Shown piece by piece: positions 8,339-18,500 of a stretch of 64,000 bases of DNA (within the stretch, counting starts at the first letter, position 1; each line of letters opens with the position of its first letter). This DNA is from JAJISK01 sp046759185. GTDB taxonomy: Archaea; Thermoplasmatota; Thermoplasmata; RBG-16-68-12; JAJISG01. The translations under genes and the position numbers were made by a program. The notes under the pieces are model-generated. The model was given only the letters and a program-made list of their open reading frames with translations, made no database searches and was not told the DNA's origin. Location of the stretch: assembly GCA_046759185.1 (NCBI GenBank), contig JBHIBO010000005.1, positions 1-64,000 on the forward strand. The letters run 5' to 3'.

Positions 8339-9352
8339 ATGCAGGCGGTCATCCTGGCGGGAGGGCTTGGGACCCGCCTCCGCCCGATCACCTACGCCCG
8401 GCCGAAGGCCCTCGTGCCCCTGCTGAATCGCCCGATGATTCTCCACGTGCTGGACGCTCTCCCTCCGGCGGTGGACGAGGTCATCATCGCCGCGAGCTAC
8501 ATGATCGAGGCCCTGGAAGCCTTCTTTTCCACCAGGGAGGGGAGCCAGAGGATCCTCCTCGTGGAGGAGGCGGAGCCTTTGGGGACGGGCGGCGCCCTTC
8601 GGAACCTGCGCGGAACCATCGAGGGGACATTCCTAGCCCTGAATGGCGACGTCCTGAGCTCGTTGGACCTGGGCCAGCTTGTGGCCCACCACCGGGCCAA
8701 GGGAGGCCTGGGGACCCTTGCCCTGTGGGAGGTGACAGATCCCGAGGCCTATGGCATCGTGGACGTGGATGAGGAGGGTCGGATCCAGCGGTTTCTGGAG
8801 AAGCCTTCCCCGGACGAGGTCTTCTCGAACTGGATTAACGCCGGAGCCTACGTGTTGGAGCAGGGCATGATGGACCTGATTCCCGAGGGCCGCCCGGTTT
8901 CCCTGGAGCGGGAGGTCTTTCCGGTGGTCCTCTCAGAAGGGCTGTATGGCCTCTCTTTCGAGGGATTCTGGTCCGATGCGGGAACCCTGGAACAGTACCT
9001 GGGGGCCACGCGGATGCTCTTGGACCGCCGGGACACGGGGTCGGCGAGGGAGGAGGAAGTCGAGGGGGAGGTGGTCCCTCCGGTCGCCATTCCTCCGTCC
9101 ACCGTCGTTCTGGGCGGGAGTGTTGGTCCCTATGTGTCCCTGGGCGAGGGCTGCCGCATCACGGGGGCGCACATTTCCTCCTCCGTCCTGTTGGACGAGG
9201 TCGTTGTGGGAGAGGGAGCGGTCGTGGTGGACAGCCTAATTGGGGATGGTGTAACCATCGAGCAAGAAGCCCTGGTCCGGGGATGCATCGTGGGGGATGG
9301 CGCCAGGATTTCGGCTGGGTCGCAGTGCATGGCAGAGCAGGTGGCGGCGTGA
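8339..9352 (+). CDS. Sugar-1-phosphate nucleotidyltransferase with left-handed beta-helix tail
   Basis: Codes for 337 residues. The Rossmann-like nucleotidyltransferase domain (about 1-230) starts with MQAVILAGGLGTRLRP, the NTP-binding signature, followed by RPKALVPLLNRP, LNGDVL (metal-binding Asp) and EKPSPDE. Residues about 245-335 are hexapeptide repeats of a left-handed beta-helix. The pattern fits mannose-1-phosphate guanylyltransferase or glucose-1-phosphate thymidylyl/uridylyltransferase-like enzymes; substrate cannot be assigned from sequence. It overlaps the GlmM gene by 4 bases (GTGA), so the two are co-translated and probably feed nucleotide-sugar synthesis together. Confidence 0.85.
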   Translation: MQAVILAGGLGTRLRPITYARPKALVPLLNRPMILHVLDALPPAVDEVIIAASYMIEALEAFFSTREGSQRILLVEEAEPLGTGGALRNLRGTIEGTFLALNGDVLSSLDLGQLVAHHRAKGGLGTLALWEVTDPEAYGIVDVDEEGRIQRFLEKPSPDEVFSNWINAGAYVLEQGMMDLIPEGRPVSLEREVFPVVLSEGLYGLSFEGFWSDAGTLEQYLGATRMLLDRRDTGSAREEEVEGEVVPPVAIPPSTVVLGGSVGPYVSLGEGCRITGAHISSSVLLDEVVVGEGAVVVDSLIGDGVTIEQEALVRGCIVGDGARISAGSQCMAEQVAA

Positions 9353-10707
9353 CGCGACTCTTTGGGACGAACGGGATCCGCGGAGTCGTCGGGACCACAA
9401 TGACGCCGGCGCTGGCCCACGATGTCGGCCTGGCTGCAGGCACCCTTTGGAAGGGCGGAGGGGTGGCTCTGGGGAACGACACGCGGACCTCAGGCCCCAT
9501 GCTTCGGGCGGCGACGCTAGCGGGGCTAACCGCCGCCGGATGCCGGGTCTCGGACCTAGGCGTGGCCCCCTCCCCCGCCGTTCAGCTCTATGTCAAGGAA
9601 CACGACGTCGTTGGCGGGGTAATCGTCACCGCCTCCCACAATCCTCCCGAGTACAACGGCATCAAAGTGCTGGACGCCGCGGGGATGGAGATGCCCCGGG
9701 CGCAGGAGGAGGAGATCGAGCGGCTCTACGCGCAGAGAACATTCGCCTCCGCCTCCTGGGACGCGGTGGGGGAGGTCCTTCCCGTGGCAGGCGCGAACCG
9801 TCGGTATCGCGAGGCGATCCTGGAGCAGGTGGATCGGGATGCCATTCGCGGTCGGAGCCTCCGTGTCGTATTGGACTGCGCCAACGGCGCGTCAGTCTAC
9901 ACCTCGCCCTATCTGCTCGAGGCCCTCGGTTGCCACGTCCTGACCTTGAACGCGCAGCCCGATGGGACCTTCCCCGGTCACCCACCGGAGCCACGCCCCG
10001 AACACCTCCAGGAGCTGACGGCCCTGGTCAAGGAGACGGGCGCCGACCTGGGGGCTGCCCACGACGGGGATGCGGACCGGGTCGTCTTCGTGGACGAGAA
10101 GGGCACCTATGTGTATGGCGACCGATCCCTGGCCCTGGTCGCCGGTCACGTCGTCGCACGGGCGGGGGGCGGAACCGTTGTCACGCCTGTGAGCTCCTCA
10201 AGCTGTGTGGAGGAGGTGGTTCGGTCCGCAGGAGGCGAGGTGGCGTACACACGGGTGGGGGCTCCCCTCGTGGCCCGGAAGATGTTCGAGATGCAGGCCA
10301 CCTTCGGGGGGGAGGAGAACGGCGGACTAATCTTCCCTGCACATCAGTACACCCGCGACGGGGCCCTCGGGCTGGCCGTCATGCTGGAGATCCTCGCCAC
10401 GGGAAAGGCGAGCCTCTCGGAACGCCTCGGCCAGCTTCCTGTGTACCATCTCGCGAAGACCAGCCTCCCTTGTCCGCCAGACGTCCGGCAACCCCTCATG
10501 GACGCCCTCGCCGAACGCGTGGCCGAGCATCGCGTGGATACGACCGATGGGCTGAAGATCTTCTTCGATACGGGCTGGGTCTTGGCGCGGCCCTCTGGGA
10601 CCGAGGCCATCATCCGGGTCTTCTCGGAGGGGAAGACCCTCGAGGACGCCCAACGGCTCTCCGACGAGGTGATGGGGATGTTGGAAGAGATCAAGGCCTC
10701 GATGTAA
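9349..10707 (+). CDS. glmM: Phosphoglucosamine mutase / phosphohexomutase
   Basis: Codes for 452 residues from GTG 9349, which overlaps the upstream stop; an upstream extension of the frame is not conserved and is rejected. It shows all phosphohexomutase hallmarks: the N-terminal RLFGTNGIRG, the active-site phosphoserine loop TASHNPPEYNGIKV, the Mg loop DGDADR, the sugar-specificity loop GGEENGG and the phosphate-binding loop RPSGTEAIIRV. Archaeal homologues interconvert glucosamine-6-P and glucosamine-1-P, sometimes also mannose or glucose phosphates. With glmS and the GlmU-like gene at 37-40 kb it would complete UDP-GlcNAc synthesis. Confidence 0.92.
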   Translation: MTRLFGTNGIRGVVGTTMTPALAHDVGLAAGTLWKGGGVALGNDTRTSGPMLRAATLAGLTAAGCRVSDLGVAPSPAVQLYVKEHDVVGGVIVTASHNPPEYNGIKVLDAAGMEMPRAQEEEIERLYAQRTFASASWDAVGEVLPVAGANRRYREAILEQVDRDAIRGRSLRVVLDCANGASVYTSPYLLEALGCHVLTLNAQPDGTFPGHPPEPRPEHLQELTALVKETGADLGAAHDGDADRVVFVDEKGTYVYGDRSLALVAGHVVARAGGGTVVTPVSSSSCVEEVVRSAGGEVAYTRVGAPLVARKMFEMQATFGGEENGGLIFPAHQYTRDGALGLAVMLEILATGKASLSERLGQLPVYHLAKTSLPCPPDVRQPLMDALAERVAEHRVDTTDGLKIFFDTGWVLARPSGTEAIIRVFSEGKTLEDAQRLSDEVMGMLEEIKASM

Positions 10708-10711
10708 TCCC

Positions 10712-11485
10712 TCAGCCCGGGGCGAAGAACCAGAGGTAGAGGGCCAAGGCCATGACGGCCCCGGAGCTCGTGGCGATGAGGTTGACGGCCTTCTTGGAGA
10801 GGAGTCCCCTCTCCTCGAGCGTCGCTCCCGCGACGCTGTCGACCTGACACCCCAGGAAGCCCACGATGATGGGGATGGCAAGGATGAGGGGCTCCACGGG
10901 GAAGGTCGGAGGCTGGCCGAGGCTGAGGGGAATGAGGGTGAGGAAGATCCAGGCCATGAGGGCCGTGTAGAGGGCGGCCAGGAGGGCGGCCCCCTGGCCG
11001 AGATAGGAGACGCCGCCGTTGGTCCCGGGCGACACGCGCTCGAGGGTCGTGATGCGGTACGTGCGGGGGGAGAGGACCCCGAGTTCGCTGGCTAGGGTGT
11101 CCGAGGCCGCAACGGCGATGGAGGACACGAAGAGGAGGCCCGCGACCTGCTTCGGGATGACGTCCAGGCCGAGGCTCAGGACCGCGATGAGGGTCGGCAC
11201 CAGGCCGTTCGCCGCCACGTTCCCCCAGTGCCGTTCCCCCTGGACCCCCTCCTGGGCCCCGAGGCTCTTCTTTACTTCGAACTTGTAGCGCGTAGCGACG
11301 AAGCTGGTGAGGAGAAACAGCAAGAGCAGGAAGAGCCAGAGGATGTCGCCGAAGATGCCGATGAGGAAGCCCACGGCGAAGGCAGCCACCGAGCCATCCC
11401 AGGTGAGGACGCCCTTGTAGTAGGCCAACGCGGAGAGCGTGGTGGTGAGCAGGATCGTCACGAGGACGATCTCAGGGGTGACCAT
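10712..11485 (-). CDS. DUF92 family integral membrane protein
   Basis: Codes for 257 residues from ATG 11485 (a TTG three codons upstream is possible). Six or more hydrophobic helices and the DUF92 signatures are visible: LTWDGSVAAFAVGF near the start, HWGNVAANG, ASDTLASELG and GTNGGVSYLGQ. Plant relatives (VTE6) are phytyl-phosphate kinases; the archaeal members are plausibly CTP-dependent polyprenyl-phosphate kinases, but this is family knowledge, not shown here. It converges with glmM, with 4 bases between the stops, and lies downstream of the FEN-1 gene on the same strand. Confidence 0.85.
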   Translation of the reverse strand: MVTPEIVLVTILLTTTLSALAYYKGVLTWDGSVAAFAVGFLIGIFGDILWLFLLLLFLLTSFVATRYKFEVKKSLGAQEGVQGERHWGNVAANGLVPTLIAVLSLGLDVIPKQVAGLLFVSSIAVAASDTLASELGVLSPRTYRITTLERVSPGTNGGVSYLGQGAALLAALYTALMAWIFLTLIPLSLGQPPTFPVEPLILAIPIIVGFLGCQVDSVAGATLEERGLLSKKAVNLIATSSGAVMALALYLWFFAPG

Positions 11486-11531
11486 CGCGGGCAATGCCTG
11501 CGTTTCCCTACTTAGCTTTGTCGGCTAGGTT

Positions 11532-12551
11532 CTAGGCCCAGCGATCCAGCCGGCTCTGGTCCCGGGATGTGGCGCCCTCCTCCAGCTTCCGGATGGCCGT
11601 GCCTACCCGTTCCTCGGAGAAGTCGAACCGGTCGCGGAGCATCTCCTGGATGGCGGGTCCGTCAGGCTCCTCCCATCGGAGCTCGTAGTCGTCCGAGACG
11701 TCGGGCTCCAGAAAGATGCTGCGCACCTCTTCGTGGTTCTCGATGACCAACTCCGTCTCCGCCATGATGGTCTCCAGCTCGCCGTGCTCCTGGATGAGCT
11801 TCAGGGCCTTCTTAGGCCCGATGCCCTTGATGCCGTCGTTGAAGTCCGTGCCTATGAGGAGGGCCATGTCCACGAGTTGCTCCCGACTGACACCCAGGCT
11901 CGTCAGGGTCTCGGGCAGGCGGATGAGTTCGATCTGGACGGTGACGTACTCATTGCGTCGAGGGAGTTTCCGCCGCCCCGAGAGGGCCAGGTTCTTGACG
12001 AGTCGGGTCGAGCCGAAGAGCAGGGCATCGTAGTCCTGGGAGCCCGTGGCCCACGCATCCCCCTTGGCGACCATATGGCTCGCCTGGGCCTCGCCGTCGG
12101 AGGGGGCCTGAATCATCGGGACGCCCATGAGACCCAGGAGTTCCTGTGCGCTGTCGAGCATGGGATCCGTCAGCCGAACGGCCTGCTGGGCCTTGCGCCG
12201 GGCCCGCTCGAGGTCTCCCGCCTCGCGGGCCTCCTGCCATTCCACTTCCGCCTGTGTCCGTCGACGCGCCCGCACCTGCAGGACCCCCAGCTTCAGAGGG
12301 TGGGGGGCTCCATCGAACACGAAGATGGGGCGGATGCCCTGCTGGAGGACGTTGGAGGTCCGATAGATGAGGCCACTCAGGTGGGACGTCACCCGCCCCC
12401 GCCGATCCATGAGGGGGGTTCCGTCCGGTTGCCGGATGATGGCCAGAAACTGGTAGAGGGCGTTGTAGGCGTCAATGGCGATGGCCTTGCCCCGAAAGTC
12501 CCGCAGCCGCTGGGGGGTGAAGGTCAGGAGGCCCCCGAGGTCGACGCCCAT
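11532..12551 (-). CDS. fen: Flap endonuclease FEN-1
   Basis: Codes for 339 residues, standard for archaeal FEN-1, the structure-specific nuclease that removes 5' flaps in replication and repair. The N-terminal region has IAIDAYNALYQF and FVFDGAPHPLK; the internal nuclease region has the acidic clusters DGEA, SQDYDALLFG and GTDFND, then the helix-hairpin-helix GIKGIGPKKAL. The C-terminus ends QSRLDRWA, a PCNA-interacting peptide. The first acid of the usual E-G-E-A-Q motif is Asp here. The gene follows the giant coiled-coil gene by 27 bases on the same strand and may be cotranscribed with it. Confidence 0.95.
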   Translation of the reverse strand: MGVDLGGLLTFTPQRLRDFRGKAIAIDAYNALYQFLAIIRQPDGTPLMDRRGRVTSHLSGLIYRTSNVLQQGIRPIFVFDGAPHPLKLGVLQVRARRRTQAEVEWQEAREAGDLERARRKAQQAVRLTDPMLDSAQELLGLMGVPMIQAPSDGEAQASHMVAKGDAWATGSQDYDALLFGSTRLVKNLALSGRRKLPRRNEYVTVQIELIRLPETLTSLGVSREQLVDMALLIGTDFNDGIKGIGPKKALKLIQEHGELETIMAETELVIENHEEVRSIFLEPDVSDDYELRWEEPDGPAIQEMLRDRFDFSEERVGTAIRKLEEGATSRDQSRLDRWA

Positions 12552-12578
12552 CGCCGAAGGCAGGGAGCCGCCCGGGCG

Positions 12579-15500
12579 CTAAGAGCTTTCGCCTGAGGCC
12601 GCGATGCCGATCGTGAAGGTCTCGTCGCTGATCTCCACGTCGGCGACGTAACCCTCCTCCCCGGCGTCCGAGACGAACCGGAGATCCTTGGCGTTGGCCT
12701 CCTTCAAGATGTATTGCTTCTGCCTCCCCAGAAGGAGGCGGAGACGCTCGCTAGCCACCAGCTGCATGAGGATGGGATCGGAATCCTCGAGCCCCAGGTC
12801 CTTGCGCGCGTCGAGCACGATCTTCATGATCTCGTTGGCGAAGCCCTCGGCCTCCTCCTCCTCGGTGAGCCGCGTGTCCATGAAGACCATCCCGTCGCCG
12901 AAGTCTTGGACGATGACGTGCGGAGGGACGACGGCCTGGAAGCTGACCATGTCACCGTCGATCTTGACGACCTGACCCTCGATGCCCATCTCGTACCCGC
13001 CCTTGTCGATGCCCGTCTTGATCTTCCACGGGTCTTGGGACATGAGGATGAGCTGGATCTTTCGCGACCAGGTCTTGTAGGACCCCTCCAGGGTGTCCTC
13101 GTTAATGGTCATCTTCAGATCGACTCCGTGCCAGATTTCCCCCGCTTCGAGGATGTCGACGTCTCGGGCGTTGGCGTGGCTGAGGATCATCGTCTTGAAG
13201 TTCTGGGCCGCAGCCGCCACGTTGGCCGTCTTTGCGCGGATGGCGATGCGGGGGACGGGCCAGTGGTACTCCAGCCCCGCCTTCCCGCGGGCCTTGCGGA
13301 CCGCCTTGTCGACTTCCTTGACGATCTCGATGAACTCCTTGAGGGACTCGTCGTCGAGCTCAATCGTAATCGCGCCGTCGTCTCCCTGGGGCCTCTCGGT
13401 GGGCGAGGGTTTCCCTTCCACGTCCATCTCAGGCGCAATGGCGTCCCGTACGGCGGCGAGGCCGGCCACGGGCCCCTTCTCCACCAGGGCCTTCTCCACC
13501 GCGGGCATCATGGCCTCGATACGGGCCTTGCGCTCTCTGGGGGGGAGGCCCTCCAGGAGGTCCTGTGTAATGGGACTCGAGGCCAGGTCACCCAGGTCGG
13601 CTCCCTTGGCCTGGGAAACGAGGAGGGCCTTGCGCACGATGGCCCGGAGGCTCTCCAACGTCTCGGCGTCCTCCTTCCAGTCGGCCAGCTGCTCTCCGTG
13701 CCGATCTTCGGCCTCGTAGAGGAGCTGCAGGAGGTAGAGGGGCAGGAGTTCGGGCTCGTTCCCCACCACGACGGCACCCAGGTAGCAGTGCTCCCCCCGC
13801 TCGAGAACGATCTGGCTATCCTTGAAGTCCATCCGCTTGATGCCGATGTGCTGCTTGCTTGCGAAGGCGTCTCGGAGGAACTCCTGGACGCCCTGGATCA
13901 TGGAGAGGAAAAGCTCTTCATCAAGCTCCTCCCGGAACCTCTGGCTCTCGTGGACCAAGAGGGTCCCGTCGGGGAGGAACAAGAGCGCATCCTCCACGGC
14001 GTAGGTCCCCTTCCCGGACACCCTGACGTCCCGGATGTAGTGGGCCACGTAGGGGGCGTCGTCCAGGAGACGTTGGTAGCTGACCCGCATGTCCGCCAGG
14101 CCTGTTCCCGCCTTCGAGGGTCGCAGACCCACGATGAGCCGCTTCGTCTCCCCGGGACCCAACCCCGTGACCTCCGTGGACCCCTTGACTTCCAGGTCGT
14201 CTCCAAACTCGATGAGGATGTCCTTCGCTGGCCAGGTCCCCTTGTTCGTGAGCTCCATTTCGTACCGCGCCCAAGCGTCCAGCTGGAGATGCGGAAGGGT
14301 TCCCTCGATATGCACCTCGGGCTCTCGTCCCGCGAACTCTCCCTTCAACGGTGCCTGTACGGCCTGCCGTGCCTGAGGCAGCAGCGCATCGAGCTCGTCC
14401 ACGTCCTCCCGCTCCACGGCCTCCGTTGCCAGTTCGACGATGGCCTTCGCCCTCTCGGGCACGAGGCCTTGGGCAGATGCCCTCTCATAGATCTCCGACA
14501 GGTTCTCCAGTTCCTCGCGATGCCGCTGGAGGAGGTATGTTCGTTTCAGGTCCCGCGCCTCTTCGTGGGCCGTTTCCAGATGCCTTGCCACCTGTCCCAG
14601 CTGGCCCTCGTTCCACGCAGCTTGGGCGGCGCCCAGCTCCTCCTTCAAGCCGGTCACGTCGGCCCCCTCCTGCTCGAGGGCGTCAACGGTGCGCGAGAGC
14701 CGGCTCACTGTGGACTCGATTTCCGCGGCGAGGACCTCGTCTTTAAGCGCGGAGACGGCATCGTCCAGGTTCGAGATGACGCGGGCGGCTTCCTCGTAGT
14801 CCCCGACGGCGAGGGCCGCCTTGGCTTGCCGGAGGTCCTCCTCCCCTCCCTCTACGCCGTGTCCCAAGAGGGAGAGGCCTTCCAGGTCCTCGCTCAAGGC
14901 CTTCACCCCCGATTCCAGCTTCTTTTGCAATTCCTGCTGGGTGGCGAGGGCCTTCTCCACGGCGTCTTCAATGAGGGTCCAGGCGTTCTGCACGTCGGTC
15001 TCGACAACCCCTTGGGCCTTCTCTAGGAGGGTCTCCGACTCGGTGAGGTCCAGGCCCAGCGCCTTCCCGCCTCGGATGAGGTTCATCGTCTCCCCGATGG
15101 CCGTCTTCGTCCCCTCGGGATCGACGACCCAGCCTTCCTTGGTGAAGTAGCACAACCTCTTGCAGATCTCCTCGATCCCCTCCAGCTCGCTCAGGAGGCC
15201 GCTCCACTTGTCCAGCTTCGCGCCGAACTTCCGTTCGATCTGGTTGATGAGTTCGACCATGTAGAGGGAGAGGAGGTCCGGTTCCTCGCCCAGGAGGACG
15301 GCCGCGAGGTACACGTCGGGTCCCCGCTCGATGATGATGCGACTCTCCCCGAACTCCAGACGTCGGAGCCCTACCTTGGTCCGGGATCGGAAGGAGTCCT
15401 TCACGAAGTCCTGGACGACGGTGAGCATGCCGCTGAAGACGTCCTCGTCGATCTCGTCCTGGATCTTGCGGGTCTGGTGGCTGATGAGCCGGCCATCGGC

Positions 15501-18500
15501 ATGCACGAGGAAGGCGTCCTCGACGAGGTAGGTGCCCGCGGGGGAGGCGTCCACCGAAGCGGCCTCGGTGATGTGAACCTCCTCGCCATCCAGCATCCCC
15601 CGGTACGTGACATCGATCTCCAAGGGAATGGGCCCATGGCTCCGTGCCTTCACGTCGGCGCCGACAAGACGATTCTCCCGAGGGGCGAGGTGGCGCACGG
15701 ACTCCAGGCCCTTGACCTCGACATCCCCCCGCAGGCGGAGATTCAGGTCGCTGGCGGGGGTCTTCCCGCGGTTCTTCACGTAGAATTCGAAACGGCTCCA
15801 CTGGCCCTCTTCCAGTCCCTTCTCAGGGATGTCCAGTTGGAGGGTGGGCCGTGCATCCGGTGGGAGGTCCTTTGCGGCGGTCCGGAGCATATCCCGGGCT
15901 TGGCCCACCGTGGCCAACGCCCCTCCGGGGTCGTTCTTCAGGAGGCGCTTCGCTTCCGACAGGGCCTCCTTCGCGTCCTCGACTTCGAGCCCGAGCTTGC
16001 CGGCGAGGCGGACCCCCTGTGCTACCTCCTTGATGGCGGCCTTGGCTGTGGGCGTCCCATCGGCCCCGAGCTTGGTTCGCGCGGCGGCCAGCATCTCCTC
16101 CATGCCTTCGGTATCCCCCGCCTCCCAGGAAGACTCGACTTGGTCCAGGATGTCCAAGGCGTCCTCCACGGAGACGTCGGCCTCCTCCTCGCCCTTCCGT
16201 TCCTTCCGCTTGCCCAGGGGCGAGGCCTCCAGGTCCTGGAGAATCTCAGAGACGCCCTGCGTCAGGGCCAGGGCGCGGTCCTGCTCTCCCTGCGCCGCGG
16301 CTTCCCGGGCCTCCTCGAGAAGGGTGCCGGCTCGCTCCAACCGGAGGCCCGGTCCTTCCAGGCTCCGGAGCTGCTCCTGGAGTTCCTCCACGACCTCGTC
16401 CATGTTGGCCAGCTTGGCCTTGATCCGCACATCGTCCACGATGTCCTCGATGACCTTGCAGTACTCCAGCGCCTCCACGTAGCGCCCGGCCTTGAGGGAC
16501 TCCTGGGCCGTGCCGTAGATGTTTTCCCCCCGGGGGATGGAGAGCCCGTCCGCCTTGGCCTTCTTCAACTGCTTGGCCACGCTCTTGAGGAGTTCCTTGG
16601 CGGCGATTTCCAGGCCGCCGGCGAGGCCGTTGGCGATCTCCTCGAGTTCGGCCAGCTTCCCGTCCGCGGTCTCGAAGTCGGCCTCGGCGAGGGCCTCCTC
16701 CACCACCTCGAGGGCTGCCTCGGAGTCCTCGATTGAGATGTCCGCGCGACGGAGGTCCCGAAGGACCTCCTTCAAGTGGAAGAGGCGTTCCTGGAAGTCG
16801 AGGATCTTGCGGGTCACCTCACCGCGGGCCTCGGATCGGGCCCGCTCCTTCTGGGACCGTGTCTTCCGTTCCGCGATCCGGGCCACCTCAATGGCTTCAT
16901 CGAACCGGTTCTCGTCGAAGAGTTCCTTGGCCGTCAGCAGCATGTCGCGTGCCTCCGGCATCGGCTTCCAGTTCTTCTCCGCCTTCTTCAGCTGACGCTT
17001 GGCGGAGGCAATGAACTCGCGTGCGGCAGCAGCTAGGTCGCTCTGAATCGCGGACGCCGTCTCCTCGAGCTCCTCAAGGAGGGGGCCCGCCTTCGAGAGT
17101 TCGTTCTCCTGCATGGCCGCTACGGCTTGGTGGAACGTCTCCTGGGAGTCGCTCACGTCGATGCCTGCCTTCCAGAGGCTCTCGAGAATCCCTTTGACGC
17201 GAGCCGAGAGCTCCGAGAGGCGGGCCAATTCGTCTGCCTGGGCTTCCGCGAGGCGTTGGGCCTCTCGGGCCTGGGCCTCGGCCACCTTCACCTCCAGGCC
17301 CTGTGCCTCCTCCAGGGCCTCCGCCAGGGAGTCCTTCTTCAGGGCCTTCTGCAGCTTCCCTAACGCATCCCGGAACTCCCCCGCTTCCTCCAGGTCCTTA
17401 AGCTCCTGGATGATGCGCTCTAACTCCCCAAGCCGCGTCCCGATGTGCTTCTTAAGGGCCACCTTCAGGCTGGCTTCCAACTCCGAAACGACCTGGAGGA
17501 GAACCTGGAGGTCCTGGACCTCCTTCTTCTCCAACGCCGTCTCCGCGCGGTCGACCGCATCGTCCAAGGCCTCGTGACCGATCTCGGCCCGATCCAGCAA
17601 GGCCGCAAACTCCCGGGCCGTGCTGAGTTGCTCCCCAGCCTCCTTGAGGGCGGCCTCCGAACGCATTTCCTCGAGTTCCTTCTCCGCGATCTGGTCGAAG
17701 TGATCGGTTCGGGCTTTCTTGCACGCCTCGAGCCCCAGGTTGGCGAGGTCGAGGGCCTGAAGGGCGTTGTCCTCTGTGAGGGACTCCTCCGCCCGGTCAT
17801 GGAAGGCCTGCGCCTGGGGCACGCTGACTTCCAGCCGGTCGAGACTCGTGAGTTCCGTTTTCAGGTCCCCCACCGCCCGCAACGCGGCTGCCGACAGCAC
17901 CTGTTTCAGTCCCTCGGTGGCCTCCTCGGCCCTCGTGAGGAGGTTATCGGCCTCCTTGATCCGCTTGTCCTTGAGGGCCTCCGATGCCTGCTCCAGCAGG
18001 CCGGCGGCGGCGCTGACCTCGATGCCCGCCACCTTGAGTTCCGCCTGGGTTGTCCGGAGGCCGGCCATGCGGCGGATGAGCTCGTTCTCCCGCTTCGTCG
18101 CCTCGGCCTCGAACTTGGCTTCCACCAGCGTCTCGATCTCCGTGTGGCTCCCCTTGCTGAGGGCCTTCTCCACCTCGACCAAGAGTTCCCGGGCCCCGGA
18201 GGCGCTGACGCCCCCCTTCCCGGCCTTGTCCACGAGCATCTCGACGGTGTTTAGGACGAGTTCTCGCTCCCGTTCCCGTCGCGCTTTGCTCGTCTCGCGC
18301 TGTGCGCGGCTCCAGGCCTTTCGGTAGGCCGGCCAGTTCCCTTTCGCGAGGGCTTCCTCCGCCTGGGCGGCGGCCGTTTCCGCCTTGCCGGGATCGGCCT
18401 TCATCGCGCGGAGGTCTCCGATCTCCGAAGTCAGGAGGTCCAGCGCCTCGTGGGACTTCCGGACGCGAGCGGCTTCCTTGGCGATGGCGTTCGCCTTGTG

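Noticed and set aside
12714..15026. 770-codon plus-strand frame inside the giant gene
   Set aside because: Antisense of a repetitive coiled-coil sequence; Leu/Val/Gly/His-rich composition typical of such shadows.
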